In this document: positions 25,101-33,011 of the stretch, one piece after another
Numbering within the stretch: the first letter of the stretch is position 1
Layout: each line of letters starts with the position of its first letter
DNA from: Euryarchaeota archaeon UBA495
GTDB lineage: Archaea > Thermoplasmatota > Poseidoniia > Poseidoniales > Poseidoniaceae
Assembly: GCA_002496845.1 (NCBI GenBank)
Contig: DALQ01000036.1
Coordinates: forward strand, 21,501-71,199
DNA: 49,699 bases
Direction: 5' to 3'
The notes under the pieces: generated by a model
The model's input: only the letters and a program-made list of their open reading frames with translations
Databases searched by the model: none
What the model was told of the DNA's origin: nothing
Translations under genes and position numbers: made by a program

Positions 25101-28100
25101 TGCAATCGAACCGTCGTCCTCCGAAGCAGGAGGTGCAGCAGGTGCGGGCTTGGCTTCAGCTGCGGGCGCGGGCGTTGGCTCTGGGCTGGCCGCAGCAGGT
25201 GCTTGCGTTGGCGGAGCAACCGGTGCGGCCCCACCGCCTGTCATCCGTTGGATGTAGGCCACCATGTGGTTCAGGGTGGGGTGGTCAGAGAGCAGGAAAT
25301 CCTCGTCGATGGGGAGGGAGAAACGAGCGCGGATGTCCGCCATGATCTCTGCCTGCTTGACGGTGTCAATCCCAAGCTCTCCTTCCAGATCTTGGTCCAA
25401 TTCAATGAAATCAGCCGGGTAACCGGTGTGCTCGACCACGACGCTGACCACGGTGTCCACAAGTTCTCCCGGTTCTGCCATCGGGGCCGAGACCGGTGCT
25501 TCCACAGGCGCTGCAGGTGCAGGTGCGGGTTGCTCAACGGCCTCTTGGACTGGAGGGGTTGGCGCCGCAGGCGCTTCCTTCGGCGAGGCAGAGGCGCCGC
25601 CCTGCATGCGCGTAAGGTACGCCAGCATGTGGTTGAGGGTCGGATGGTCGGAGAGCACGAAATCCTCGTCCACCGGCAGGGAGAAGCGATCGCGCAACGA
25701 GGCCATGATTTCCGCTTGCTTGACGGTGTCAATCCCGAGTTCACCTTCGAGATCCTGGTCCATCTCGATGAATTCAGCGGGATAGCCGGTGTGCTCGACG
25801 ACCACTTCGATCATCGCTGCCGTGACCTCGTCGTCGCTCACGGGCGCCACGGTGGGCGCTGGTGCAGCAGGTGCTGCAGGTGCTGCAGGTGCCGGCGCGG
25901 GAGGGGGCGTTGAAGCCTCCTCCGGCTCTTCCGTGATGCCTTCGAAGGGCTCACTTGGACCCCAAGCATCGCCTTGAACGCCGCCGTGGAGGTTGTTCTC
26001 GCCGTCCACGTAGGCCACGAGTTTGTTGTCAAGCACGCGGAGCACCACGTCGTTGGTCCCGGCGAGGCGCCGGTTCCATGCCAAGACCGCCCGGCCGTCC
26101 ACACGCTCGCCTTCAACCGGCCAACGGCGAACCAAAGACAGGGCGATTTGCGAACCGAAACCGGCCCCAAATCGGATGCCGTATTCGATGCCGTCGGTGG
26201 TTCCGCCCTTGCTGAGGTTGAGGTTGCCCAATTCTGGGTCCACTTCCTTGTGGTTGGCGATTGGGGGGAAGCGACGGTGGTAAAGTCCGTGAATCATGCT
26301 CGCATCTTCGATGCCGACGCCCATTGGGTGACCCGTGAACCCCTTCGTGTTCGCGATGAGGATCTTGTCCGTGCTTTCTCCGAACGTCGTTCTGAGGGCT
26401 TTGACCTCCGATTGGGCTGAACCGCCACGTGCTGGCGTGTAGGTTTCGTGGGAGAAGAACACGGTGCTTGGAGCCATGGCATGCCGATCCAATCCCCACG
26501 TTTGCTCCATTTGACCGACGAAACCGTCCACGGTCTGAGCCACGTGATCAACGTCCAGACGGGTCCCATGGAAGGCGGAATTGGCCATCCTGGTCCCCAA
26601 GAGTTCAGCGTACGGTTGGACGCCACGTTCGGCCGCCTCGGCGTTCCGCTCAACGACAAAGGCCGCTGCACCCATTCCGAGAATCAAGCCGTTGCGACGG
26701 CGATCGAAGGGCAAGGCTGCTTCTTCGATGATGTTGCTGGAGGACGCGGCCCCAGAGGCCGCAAAGCCTGCACCGATCCACGACCAGAGTTCTGGGCTGG
26801 TCACGTTGTCAGACGAGATGATGACCACACGGTCTGCGCGGTCGTTGGCCAACCAATCTTCAGCGATGCTGAAGGCAGCCGTGGAGGAGGCACATGCGAC
26901 GTTGATGGTCGAGTTCGGACCACGGATGCCGGTGTGTTGAGCGAATTGGGCGTGTCCCATGTTGAGGACTTGGAACAGGAAGCGTCGGTCAAACCGTCCC
27001 TCTGCGTCCGCTCCGTTGTTCATGGCGTGCTCAAAGGAAGCGGTGGTGCCTGGGAAGCATGATGCGAAGACCACACCGGTTCGCTCGCGCTGATGCTGGG
27101 GGACCTGCCATCCGCGAATCAGGCGAAGCCCGCCTTTGCCGACCTGCTCTTCAGGAGTGAGGGGGATGGCTGCATCCCGCAAGGCGAGCAGCCCTGAGGC
27201 CACGGCGAGTTGTGTGGTGATGTCCCATGCCAGAACGGCCTTCGGATCGACACCGAATTCTTCCGCGAGGTCGAAGGCGTGGGCGACACCCGCCAATTGG
27301 GGGATGTCTCCGAAGGTTTCGGCTGGCGACATGTCAACAGAGCCGTCACGCCCTTTGACGAGGCGGACGATGTTTCGATCGAGGAGCGCCTGCTTGTACG
27401 CGTCGGAGACCTCTTCGATGCAGGTTTCACCCCGAATCAGACGCTCAAACACGTCTTCGTCGAACACACGCTCCCCGCCCGGCAGGCCGAGGGAAACGCC
27501 CGTAATGACGTATGGATTGGCACGACGGTCCGACATCGGGTCGTGCACGGGAGCCCCAACAGGCGCCTGGGTCGCAACGCGCCTCGTGGCGGGAGCAGCC
27601 GGACGCCATCCAGAGGGAGGTGCGCGAACGGCCCGAACAAGTTCAGCGGGCGTCCGTGCAGCCGCAATGTCCACCTCGGCATCAAGCGAGGTTTCGCTGC
27701 GCAGGCGTTGGACAACGGCGCTGACCTTGGCGTCATCCAAACCGAGGCCAAGGCGAAGGTCGACGGCCCCACGGCAGAAGCGGGCAGGATAGCCACAGAC
27801 CGCAGCCAGACGGTCGCCGACGTACGCTGCGATGGCTTCGGCCGGGTCAGCAGGCGCAGCCACGGTGGCGGGAGCTGCCACGGCATGTGCGGCTGCGGGA
27901 GCGGTGCCGGTGGACGGGAGCGGGCGTGAACGGGTCCGCAAGTCTTCGTGCTCCTGGGAAGAGCGGGTGGGCTTGAGCGGAGCAGCGCTCCATGCTTCCA
28001 AAGGTCCAGCACGGAAGGCTTCGGTCAACGCAGCACTTGTCCCATCTGGGAGCGAAGGCACCCGTCCGGCAAGGGCGAGCATGCCCAGCGCGGAGAGGAA

Positions 28101-30959
28101 ACTGGCGATGCCACCTTGTTTCGGATGGTTCGTCATCACCGCCAGGTGCGGTCGATCCTCGAGAATTTGGGAGGCGAACACGGTCAGGGCGCGCTTGGGC
28201 CCGACCTCGACAAAGGCGCCAGCACCTGCAGCCGACATCGTTTCGATCTGGGCGGTCCATTCCACCGAGGACGCCATTTGCGGAGCGAGTTTCTCGAGAA
28301 CGGCAGCCTTGGCGTTGTCGCCTTCCATGGCGTAGAAGGTCCCGTCAACGTTGGCTGTGATGGGAATCGTCGGCCATTGAAGGTCCAATTCTTCGAGGAA
28401 CGCACGCAATGGAGCGTTGGCCGGGGCGACGATCTTTGAGTGGAAAGCGTGGGAGGTCTGCAGGATGGTGCAGGGCATGCTTTCGGCCTCAAAGGCCGAC
28501 ATAGCGGCCTTGACGGGCGCAGTTTCACCGGCGATGACCGTCATTTTGGGTGAGTTTTTGTTGGCTGCAATCACGTAACCGTCGGTCGCATCGAGGATGC
28601 GTTCAACGTCCGCGAGTGGCGCACTGACCGAAGCCATCAGGCCTTGGTCGTCGATTTCTACCGACCCCATCTCCGTGCCACGGGCGGCAGCGGCGCGAAG
28701 GGCGCTGTCCATGTCCATGATGCCGGCGGACATCAGGGCCGCGTATTCTCCAAGCGAATGTCCGGCCACCATGTCTGGCTTGAGACCGTGATCGTTGAGG
28801 GCGCGCTCGATGGCCAAATCGGCCGTGAGCATCGCAGGCTGGGTGTATTCGGTGCGCTTCAGCTTCTCTTCGGCCTCTTTGGCCTCGTCTTTGGAGAGGT
28901 TGCTGCGCAGCACAAACGAGGAAAGGGACTCCCCGTCAAGCACCTCGATCATCGTTTCATCGGCTTGACGCCACACGTCTTGGACCGCGGAGAAGCGCTT
29001 CCAAAGGTCGTGGGTCATGCCAACGTATTGGCTGCCTTGGCCGGGATACATGTGGGCGACTTTGGCTTGTGGAGGCATCGCTGGCTGATCGGTGACCATG
29101 ATGCCTTGCGCTGCAAGGAAGCCCCAACGAGATGGGTCAGAAAGCGACGATGCGGCGAGGCCTCTACGCTTCTCAAACTCGGCCCAGGAGGTCGCCACCA
29201 CGGCAAGACGGACCGATGCGCCCGAGTCAAACGAAGAGGACCATTCGGGGAAGACCGCCGACAAGCGGTGCCCGCGCGGGTCCTCATCGAAGGTCGGGCC
29301 AGCGACGGACAGCCCTGCAAGCAGGTCGGAGACGGCCTCCACGCTGTCGCCAGACAGGAGCAAGACCCCACCTTCCACGGCCTTGAGTGTGGCGTGATCG
29401 AGGGAAGGCGTGGCCGAAGCATCGAGGATGGAGGCCGCTGCAGGAGCCGCCGTTCCTCCGACGTAAGCGTCCCAGCGGGAGGCCCATGTGTCCCCCATGG
29501 CTGCGTGGAGCTCTGGGTCGTAGGCTTCGAGGGCCACGTGGAAGTTGGTTCCACCAAACCCGAACGCACTGACGCCAGCACGGCGCGGGTGGCCGTCTGG
29601 CTGAGCCCAGGCCATCGGTTCGGTCGGCACGAAGAAGGGGTTGTCCGACCAATCGACGGTCGGATTCGGCGTCTCGAATCCTGCGCTTGGGGGGATGGTG
29701 GCATGATGCAACGCCATGGTGACTTTGAGCAATCCTGCCATGCCGGCCGCGGCCTTGAGGTGCCCAATCTGGCTCTTGATGGACCCCACAGCGACGTTGT
29801 CGCCCGCCTCAAGACCGGTCCAGAGGGTTCCGAGGGTGGACAATTCCGTTGCATCGCCAACTTTGGTCGACGTCCCGTGGGCCTCGACCAACTCAACGGA
29901 AGATGCTGCGTAGCCTGCTTGGTTGTAGGCGCGTGCAATGGCCTGAATTTGGCCGCGTTGTGACGGCGCCGTGATGCCTTTTCCTCGTCCATCGGAAGAA
30001 CCTCCGATGCCGCGGATGACGGCGAACACTTCGTCGCCGTCGCGGACCGCGTCGCTGAGGCGCTTCAGCATCAACGCACCCGCACCTTCACCCATCACGA
30101 AGCCGTTGGCTCGTGCATCGAATGGCGTGGAATGGCTCGGCGAGAGGGCTCCAATCGCGCTGAATTTTGCGTAGGTCGCTGGGTCCATGGTGCGGTCCGA
30201 AGCGCCGCAGATCATCGCGTCCACTTGCCGTGCGTGCAGCAAACGGCACGCATCGAGCAACGCAGCAAGCGAAGACGCGCAGGCTGCGTCCATCGCGTGG
30301 TTGGGCCCTTGCAGATCGAGCAGGTTGGCGACACGGCCGGACACCACGTTGGCCAGTTCGCCGGGCATCGTGTCTTCGGTCACCTTTGGGGCGCCTTCGA
30401 CCATCGAATCGACAAAGGCTTGGCTGGAGGACTCGGGCAAGCCCGCTTCGACGGCCAAGGCACGGTTGCGTTCAGCCCAGACGCGTTGGTTGGATTCGTT
30501 GCGGTTTTCACCGCCAAGCGCGTTTGCGAACACGACGCCAACGCGGCTTCGATCAAGTTCCCGTCCGTCGTCGCCATACCCGGCATGCTCGAGGGCTGAC
30601 GCTGCGACTTCCACGGCCCAAAGTTGGCAGGGGTCGATTTGGGGGAGCGTGCCAGGAGGCTGCCGCCAGCGGCGCCAGTTGAATTCGAAACCCTCGACGA
30701 AAGCACCGATTTTGGCGTACGTGCGGTTTTCTTCGACTTCACCTGGGCCGCCTTCGGCCCAAAACTGCTCGACTGGTCCTGGCCAGCGGCCCTCAGGAAG
30801 GTCGCGAATGCTGACGCGTGAATCGATGATGTTCTGCCAAAAGGCGGTTGCGTCGTCGGCGTCGGGCATCAGTGCTGAGCAGCCGATGATGGCGATGGGT
30901 TCGAAGGGGCCTTGGTCGGTCCCGCCGACCTCTTTTCCGTCTGCTGTGGTGATCGTCAT
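22158..30959 (-). CDS. Iterative type I PKS/FAS megasynthase: KS-AT-pseudoACP-KS-ACPx3-KR-DH
   Basis: A 2933-residue multidomain acyl-chain synthase. KS1 (about 20-480) has Cys227, His361 and His400. The AT (635-950) has GHSLGEY with Ser735 and a HAFH motif (837-840) typical of malonyl selectivity. A carrier-like domain (1040-1115) has Asp1076 where the active serine belongs. KS2 (1148-1640) has Cys1356, His1504 (in HETYTPARGG) and His1544. Three carrier domains read ELGIDTVKQAEIM, with Thr1745, Thr1865 and Thr1985, exactly 120 residues apart and joined by Ala/Pro linkers. The two-part KR (2063-2600) has Ser2492, Tyr2505 and Asn2509. The DH hot-dog region contains HAIDGVPYHPG with His2647. 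The order recalls PUFA synthase subunit PfaA with an inserted second KS. A GAGGTGA ribosome site lies between fabI and its ATG. Confidence 0.95.
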   Translation of the reverse strand: MTITTADGKEVGGTDQGPFEPIAIIGCSALMPDADDATAFWQNIIDSRVSIRDLPEGRWPGPVEQFWAEGGPGEVEENRTYAKIGAFVEGFEFNWRRWRQPPGTLPQIDPCQLWAVEVAASALEHAGYGDDGRELDRSRVGVVFANALGGENRNESNQRVWAERNRALAVEAGLPESSSQAFVDSMVEGAPKVTEDTMPGELANVVSGRVANLLDLQGPNHAMDAACASSLAALLDACRLLHARQVDAMICGASDRTMDPATYAKFSAIGALSPSHSTPFDARANGFVMGEGAGALMLKRLSDAVRDGDEVFAVIRGIGGSSDGRGKGITAPSQRGQIQAIARAYNQAGYAASSVELVEAHGTSTKVGDATELSTLGTLWTGLEAGDNVAVGSIKSQIGHLKAAAGMAGLLKVTMALHHATIPPSAGFETPNPTVDWSDNPFFVPTEPMAWAQPDGHPRRAGVSAFGFGGTNFHVALEAYDPELHAAMGDTWASRWDAYVGGTAAPAAASILDASATPSLDHATLKAVEGGVLLLSGDSVEAVSDLLAGLSVAGPTFDEDPRGHRLSAVFPEWSSSFDSGASVRLAVVATSWAEFEKRRGLAASSLSDPSRWGFLAAQGIMVTDQPAMPPQAKVAHMYPGQGSQYVGMTHDLWKRFSAVQDVWRQADETMIEVLDGESLSSFVLRSNLSKDEAKEAEEKLKRTEYTQPAMLTADLAIERALNDHGLKPDMVAGHSLGEYAALMSAGIMDMDSALRAAAARGTEMGSVEIDDQGLMASVSAPLADVERILDATDGYVIAANKNSPKMTVIAGETAPVKAAMSAFEAESMPCTILQTSHAFHSKIVAPANAPLRAFLEELDLQWPTIPITANVDGTFYAMEGDNAKAAVLEKLAPQMASSVEWTAQIETMSAAGAGAFVEVGPKRALTVFASQILEDRPHLAVMTNHPKQGGIASFLSALGMLALAGRVPSLPDGTSAALTEAFRAGPLEAWSAAPLKPTRSSQEHEDLRTRSRPLPSTGTAPAAAHAVAAPATVAAPADPAEAIAAYVGDRLAAVCGYPARFCRGAVDLRLGLGLDDAKVSAVVQRLRSETSLDAEVDIAAARTPAELVRAVRAPPSGWRPAAPATRRVATQAPVGAPVHDPMSDRRANPYVITGVSLGLPGGERVFDEDVFERLIRGETCIEEVSDAYKQALLDRNIVRLVKGRDGSVDMSPAETFGDIPQLAGVAHAFDLAEEFGVDPKAVLAWDITTQLAVASGLLALRDAAIPLTPEEQVGKGGLRLIRGWQVPQHQRERTGVVFASCFPGTTASFEHAMNNGADAEGRFDRRFLFQVLNMGHAQFAQHTGIRGPNSTINVACASSTAAFSIAEDWLANDRADRVVIISSDNVTSPELWSWIGAGFAASGAASSSNIIEEAALPFDRRRNGLILGMGAAAFVVERNAEAAERGVQPYAELLGTRMANSAFHGTRLDVDHVAQTVDGFVGQMEQTWGLDRHAMAPSTVFFSHETYTPARGGSAQSEVKALRTTFGESTDKILIANTKGFTGHPMGVGIEDASMIHGLYHRRFPPIANHKEVDPELGNLNLSKGGTTDGIEYGIRFGAGFGSQIALSLVRRWPVEGERVDGRAVLAWNRRLAGTNDVVLRVLDNKLVAYVDGENNLHGGVQGDAWGPSEPFEGITEEPEEASTPPPAPAPAAPAAPAAPAPTVAPVSDDEVTAAMIEVVVEHTGYPAEFIEMDQDLEGELGIDTVKQAEIMASLRDRFSLPVDEDFVLSDHPTLNHMLAYLTRMQGGASASPKEAPAAPTPPVQEAVEQPAPAPAAPVEAPVSAPMAEPGELVDTVVSVVVEHTGYPADFIELDQDLEGELGIDTVKQAEIMADIRARFSLPIDEDFLLSDHPTLNHMVAYIQRMTGGGAAPVAPPTQAPAAASPEPTPAPAAEAKPAPAAPPASEDDGSIAARLVEVVVKHTGYPEDFIELDQDLEGELGIDTVKQAEIMADVRAIFDLPVDEDFLLSDHPTLNHFVGYVAKFSSGGSAATTPSAPEVSAAEAPSTPASTSSVTSEGCRRWQVEIEPCEGEDSPLSLNGRMLVTEDDWGLSAAVAERLSAQGFDVVHIGLEPGAKSHRVQEEGDRLVHRVDPGSSEQMDAFVASLGEEPLAGLIHLAPLRLASMAWSEESGPSQQVIIAGQAWFGLLKALDHRLGELDAGVVASVSAMDGRHGNRGDRFNPLQAAAAGVTKSYAHERPSLRCRAYDLHPDMLVEAESTAARLVDDLLGVGGEVEIGLDRAGERWTLVCFAEDLVDEQKPLVETDVWLVSGGGSGVTAAAVIGVAEASKDAGASFHLLGRTPLMEVTEGWLEHDDASLEAEKMALRERMMEASSSGKVTMVEWNRAWDRMMRSRDVQQTIATIQATGNLAQYHAVDVTNTKALTKIGANLGHVITGVVHGAGLEESKLVADKTHEAFDRVVRVKVDGWTALMSAVQASGAPQPAFAACFTSVAGRFGNGGQTDYAAANSVLDAEMSRLTASGACRAVAIGWTGWRDVGMATRGSIEAVFEAAGIETLPVGVGVDLFVGEALSGGKRRVLGCGSLGDMDTYAAFREAPLKLPPGMAGLIADPQRFPFIDKVVAFEVDERMATQTTLSTALHPFLVDHAIDGVPYHPGVMALEMFAQNALLLKPETALAGFKDVTFGLPVKIMRDSMTVRVESSVSSSTDGLHEVHCRLVSDLMSSSGEVFGEREHHSAVVRLVDRAEDLSAFFAGELGAMPDTGLAPAPGDLLHHPSFIYLRYFHGPRFQSHGGVLRGVQQGEHLGVDGLALMRHQLPAKDQFAIESDGAAVLLEALPMLIEAGFQNAGLVAMESEGLSSLPVGIEWSTMLRVPDEGESLRMRSLCTGKEDGGITVHDVVIFGEEDDPVLALRGLRLKGMAPVPEDLAVSIER
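24885..25838 (-). repeat. Three tandem acyl-carrier domains with 360-base period
   Basis: The three carrier modules (25605-25838, 25245-25472 and 24885-25112) share the runs VVVEHTGYPxxFIE and DQDLEGELGIDTVKQAEIM, and end SDHPTLNH. The key codons are exactly 360 bases apart (25727, 25367, 25007). Linkers are Ala/Pro-rich and differ in sequence, which points to duplication followed by divergence of the linkers with strong constraint on the carrier cores. Confidence 0.9.
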
Positions 30960-30970
30960 CTTCTCACCTC
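30960..30970 (-). promoter_or_regulatory. Ribosome binding site of the megasynthase
   Basis: Minus-strand GAGGTGAGAAG directly precedes the ATG at 30959 and overlaps the TGA of fabI. It is a strong Shine-Dalgarno match in a window where many genes lack one, and it fixes the megasynthase start nine bases after fabI. Confidence 0.6.
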
Positions 30971-31760
30971 ACTCCATGATGGTCCCCGGCACCATTGTAA
31001 TCGAATACCCTGCATCCACGTGGATGACTTGGCCCGTCACGCCCGCTGAAAGGGGGCTGGCCAACCACAACGTGGTGCCCGCCACGTCCGATTGCGTGAC
31101 GTTTCGTCGAAGTGGCGCGTTGTCCGCCACGTGGTTGAGGATGTTGTCAAATCCGGGGATGCCCGAAGCCGCAATGGTGCGAATTGGTCCAGAAGAAATC
31201 GCGTTCACGCGATGGCCTTCGGGTCCAAGGTGGCAGGCCAATTCCCTCGTCCAACACTCGAGGGCGGCTTTGGCCATGCTCATGATGCCGTACGAAGGCA
31301 CGTGCCGCGTGGAGGCCGCGTAGGTGAGGGTGATGGTCGAGGAGCCTTCCGAAAGGTAAGGCAAGGCGTGCTTCAAGCAGCGCTGCAGGCTGTTCGCAGA
31401 AATCGTCATCGCGGTGTTGATGTCGGCGTCTTCGACGAACAGAATGGGCCGGTCAAAACACGTCCGCGGAGCGAAGCCGATGGCGTGCACCAAGATGTCG
31501 GCTTTCTTGCCGGGGTGCTCCGCTGCAAAGGCGTCGAAGAACTCCCTCGTCGAGGCGTCTTCCGCCACATCAAGCGGATAGAAGCCACCGATAGAGGGCA
31601 GCTGATCCTTGAGTTTGAAGATGCGGCTCATGAACCGCTTCTGGTAGCCGAGGTACAGCGTGCAGCCCGCGGCAGCCAGTTGCTGGCAGATGGCCCAAGC
31701 GATGGAATCCTCGCTGGCCACACCAAACACGAACGCGGTCTTTCCCTTGAGGTCCAGCAT
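30969..31760 (-). CDS. fabI: Enoyl-[acyl-carrier-protein] reductase, FabI type
   Basis: A 263-residue short-chain dehydrogenase that reduces the trans-2-enoyl thioester with NAD(P)H, the last step of each elongation round. FabI-specific features are the long N-terminal glycine motif GVASEDSIAWAI, the catalytic Tyr147 region TLTYAAS, and the Y-x6-K pair Tyr157/Lys164 in SYGIMSMAKAALE, which closely parallels bacterial FabI. The substrate-binding loop around SGPIRTIAASGIPGF is also typical. Start ATG 31760 gives the classic N terminus MLDLKGKTAFV and has GGAGGGTG upstream; ATG 31775 would add five residues. It is the first gene of the fabI-megasynthase-PPTase cluster, so it probably supplies the missing ER activity in trans. 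Confidence 0.93.
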   Translation of the reverse strand: MLDLKGKTAFVFGVASEDSIAWAICQQLAAAGCTLYLGYQKRFMSRIFKLKDQLPSIGGFYPLDVAEDASTREFFDAFAAEHPGKKADILVHAIGFAPRTCFDRPILFVEDADINTAMTISANSLQRCLKHALPYLSEGSSTITLTYAASTRHVPSYGIMSMAKAALECWTRELACHLGPEGHRVNAISSGPIRTIAASGIPGFDNILNHVADNAPLRRNVTQSDVAGTTLWLASPLSAGVTGQVIHVDAGYSITMVPGTIME

Positions 31761-31806
31761 ACGCACACCCTCCATCGGTGTAGCCGGGCACACCGGCCTT
31801 TGACCA

Positions 31807-31832
31807 TTCCCCCTTTCGGGGAGTGAAAAATG
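31807..31832 (-). terminator. T-run and GNRA-capped hairpin between the Ig-like gene and fabI
   Basis: On the minus strand a run ATTTTT (about 31826-31831) is followed by CTCCCCGAAAGGGGGAA, a 4-5 pair GC stem closed by a GAAA tetraloop. The T-run could end the upstream transcript, and the hairpin would then lie in the fabI leader. The reverse order (hairpin then T-run) expected of a bacterial-type terminator is not present. Confidence 0.3.
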
Positions 31833-31861
31833 GGGGGACGTGACCCGAACAGGTGGCGCCG

Positions 31862-32956
31862 TCAAAGGTCGTCAAAATCGAACTCATCGAGGTCGTCAAA
31901 CATGCCATCGAATTCATCGGCAGGCGCCGCCTGAGCCACTGGGACAGCAGCAGCAGCAGGAATGGGCATCGCCGGTTCATCCAGTTCCATGACCTCTTCG
32001 AGTTCCGGGCCACCGGACTTGCGGATGAGGCGGCCGACGACAAAGATGAGCAGGAAGAAGACGACCACGCCGCCTCCAATCGCACCGTACAGCTGGATCT
32101 GGTCTTGGCTGAGTTCTTCCAATCCACCGCCCAATGCTGCGTTCGAGGCTGTTGCTTGAACGACCACGGTGACCGTGGATTGCATTGGATCGGCCGTCGC
32201 ATCGTTGCTGCTGGTGGCTTCAAACACCACCTGCACGCGAACTTCCTCGGTGACTTCTGACGGAGTCCGCAACACGATGGTGCGCTCAGCCGAGGTGCCC
32301 TCGACCATGACGGTCTCGGCCACGAAAGTGCCCTCAGGGAAACTGAACCCGGCCGATTCCAACTCAGCCAGGTTTGCGATGTTGACCTCGATCTTGTCTT
32401 CGGCGTTGCCGTCGTTGCCCATCGTGAAACCAATGCTGACTTCCTCGCTCACTTCGAGGTTCCGAGTGGAGCGGTCGGTGAGGGTAAGGTCGACCATACC
32501 GAACGTTTCAACGGTCAGTTCGCCGGAGTAGGTTGCAGATTGGTTCAGTTGGTCCACAGGGAGCACCATCACAGAACTGATGGAAGCGACGATGTCGAAA
32601 TCGAGGGAAAGGTCGGCTTCGATGCGAGGTGAACCAGAGAAGGTGGCTTGGAAGTCCTCTTCGGCCCCTGCGGCCAACGTGAACTCGTCTTCTGAGAGGG
32701 ACATGTCCACACGTGGGTCCTCGTCTTGCCATTCGTAGTCCACCGAGACGGTGGATTCGAGTTGGCCGGTGTTCTTCACCGTGCAGGTGATGTCGACGTC
32801 GGCGTTTTCAGAGGGGCGAACGTTGAGTTCGGGATCGCCGTCGCACGAAATCTGTACACCGATTCCAAGTTGGGCTTGGGCGGTTGGAACTGCCGCCAAC
32901 ATGAGCGACAGCACAAGGAGCCCAACGGTCCCAACGGCTCGGGAGGAACGGGTCAT
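31862..32956 (-). CDS. Secreted, single-span surface protein with Ig-like domains and acidic tail
   Basis: A 364-residue protein. The signal peptide is near-canonical (SSRAVGTVGLLVLSLMLAAV followed by PTAQAQ). The exterior has two or three beta-sandwich segments; the first contains two cysteines (ISCDGDPELN and ITCTVKNTGQ), and phrases such as VKNTGQ and GNDGNAEDK resemble CARDB/NEW3-type Ig folds. A membrane helix (IGGGVVVFFLLIFVVGRLI) is near residue 310. The cytoplasmic tail is Pro/Ala-rich and ends in the strongly acidic DGMFDDLDEFDFDDL. No enzymatic motif is visible. ATG 32956 is chosen because it begins the signal peptide; longer extensions have none. It lies 101 bases upstream of fabI on the same strand. 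Confidence 0.8.
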   Translation of the reverse strand: MTRSSRAVGTVGLLVLSLMLAAVPTAQAQLGIGVQISCDGDPELNVRPSENADVDITCTVKNTGQLESTVSVDYEWQDEDPRVDMSLSEDEFTLAAGAEEDFQATFSGSPRIEADLSLDFDIVASISSVMVLPVDQLNQSATYSGELTVETFGMVDLTLTDRSTRNLEVSEEVSIGFTMGNDGNAEDKIEVNIANLAELESAGFSFPEGTFVAETVMVEGTSAERTIVLRTPSEVTEEVRVQVVFEATSSNDATADPMQSTVTVVVQATASNAALGGGLEELSQDQIQLYGAIGGGVVVFFLLIFVVGRLIRKSGGPELEEVMELDEPAMPIPAAAAVPVAQAAPADEFDGMFDDLDEFDFDDL

Positions 32957-33011
32957 TGGTCGGGGGGTGACGCGGCTCCGCCATGAAGATGACGCCCAGA
33001 AGGGCCGCCCA

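Noticed and set aside
24885..25838. Sequencing error as the cause of the Ser-to-Thr change in the ACPs
   Set aside because: The same ACC codon occurs in all three copies, each in intact frame and with differing flanking codons, so independent errors are implausible.
24570..25913. 447-codon + strand frame with Cys/Gly/Arg-rich repeats
   Set aside because: Antisense to the three ACP domains and linkers; its apparent repeats mirror the ACP repeats.
22158..30959. Classic PUFA synthase PfaA
   Set aside because: PfaA lacks a second KS between AT and ACPs and has serine carriers; no pfaB, pfaC or pfaD genes lie nearby. A relationship is likely, but identity is not supported.
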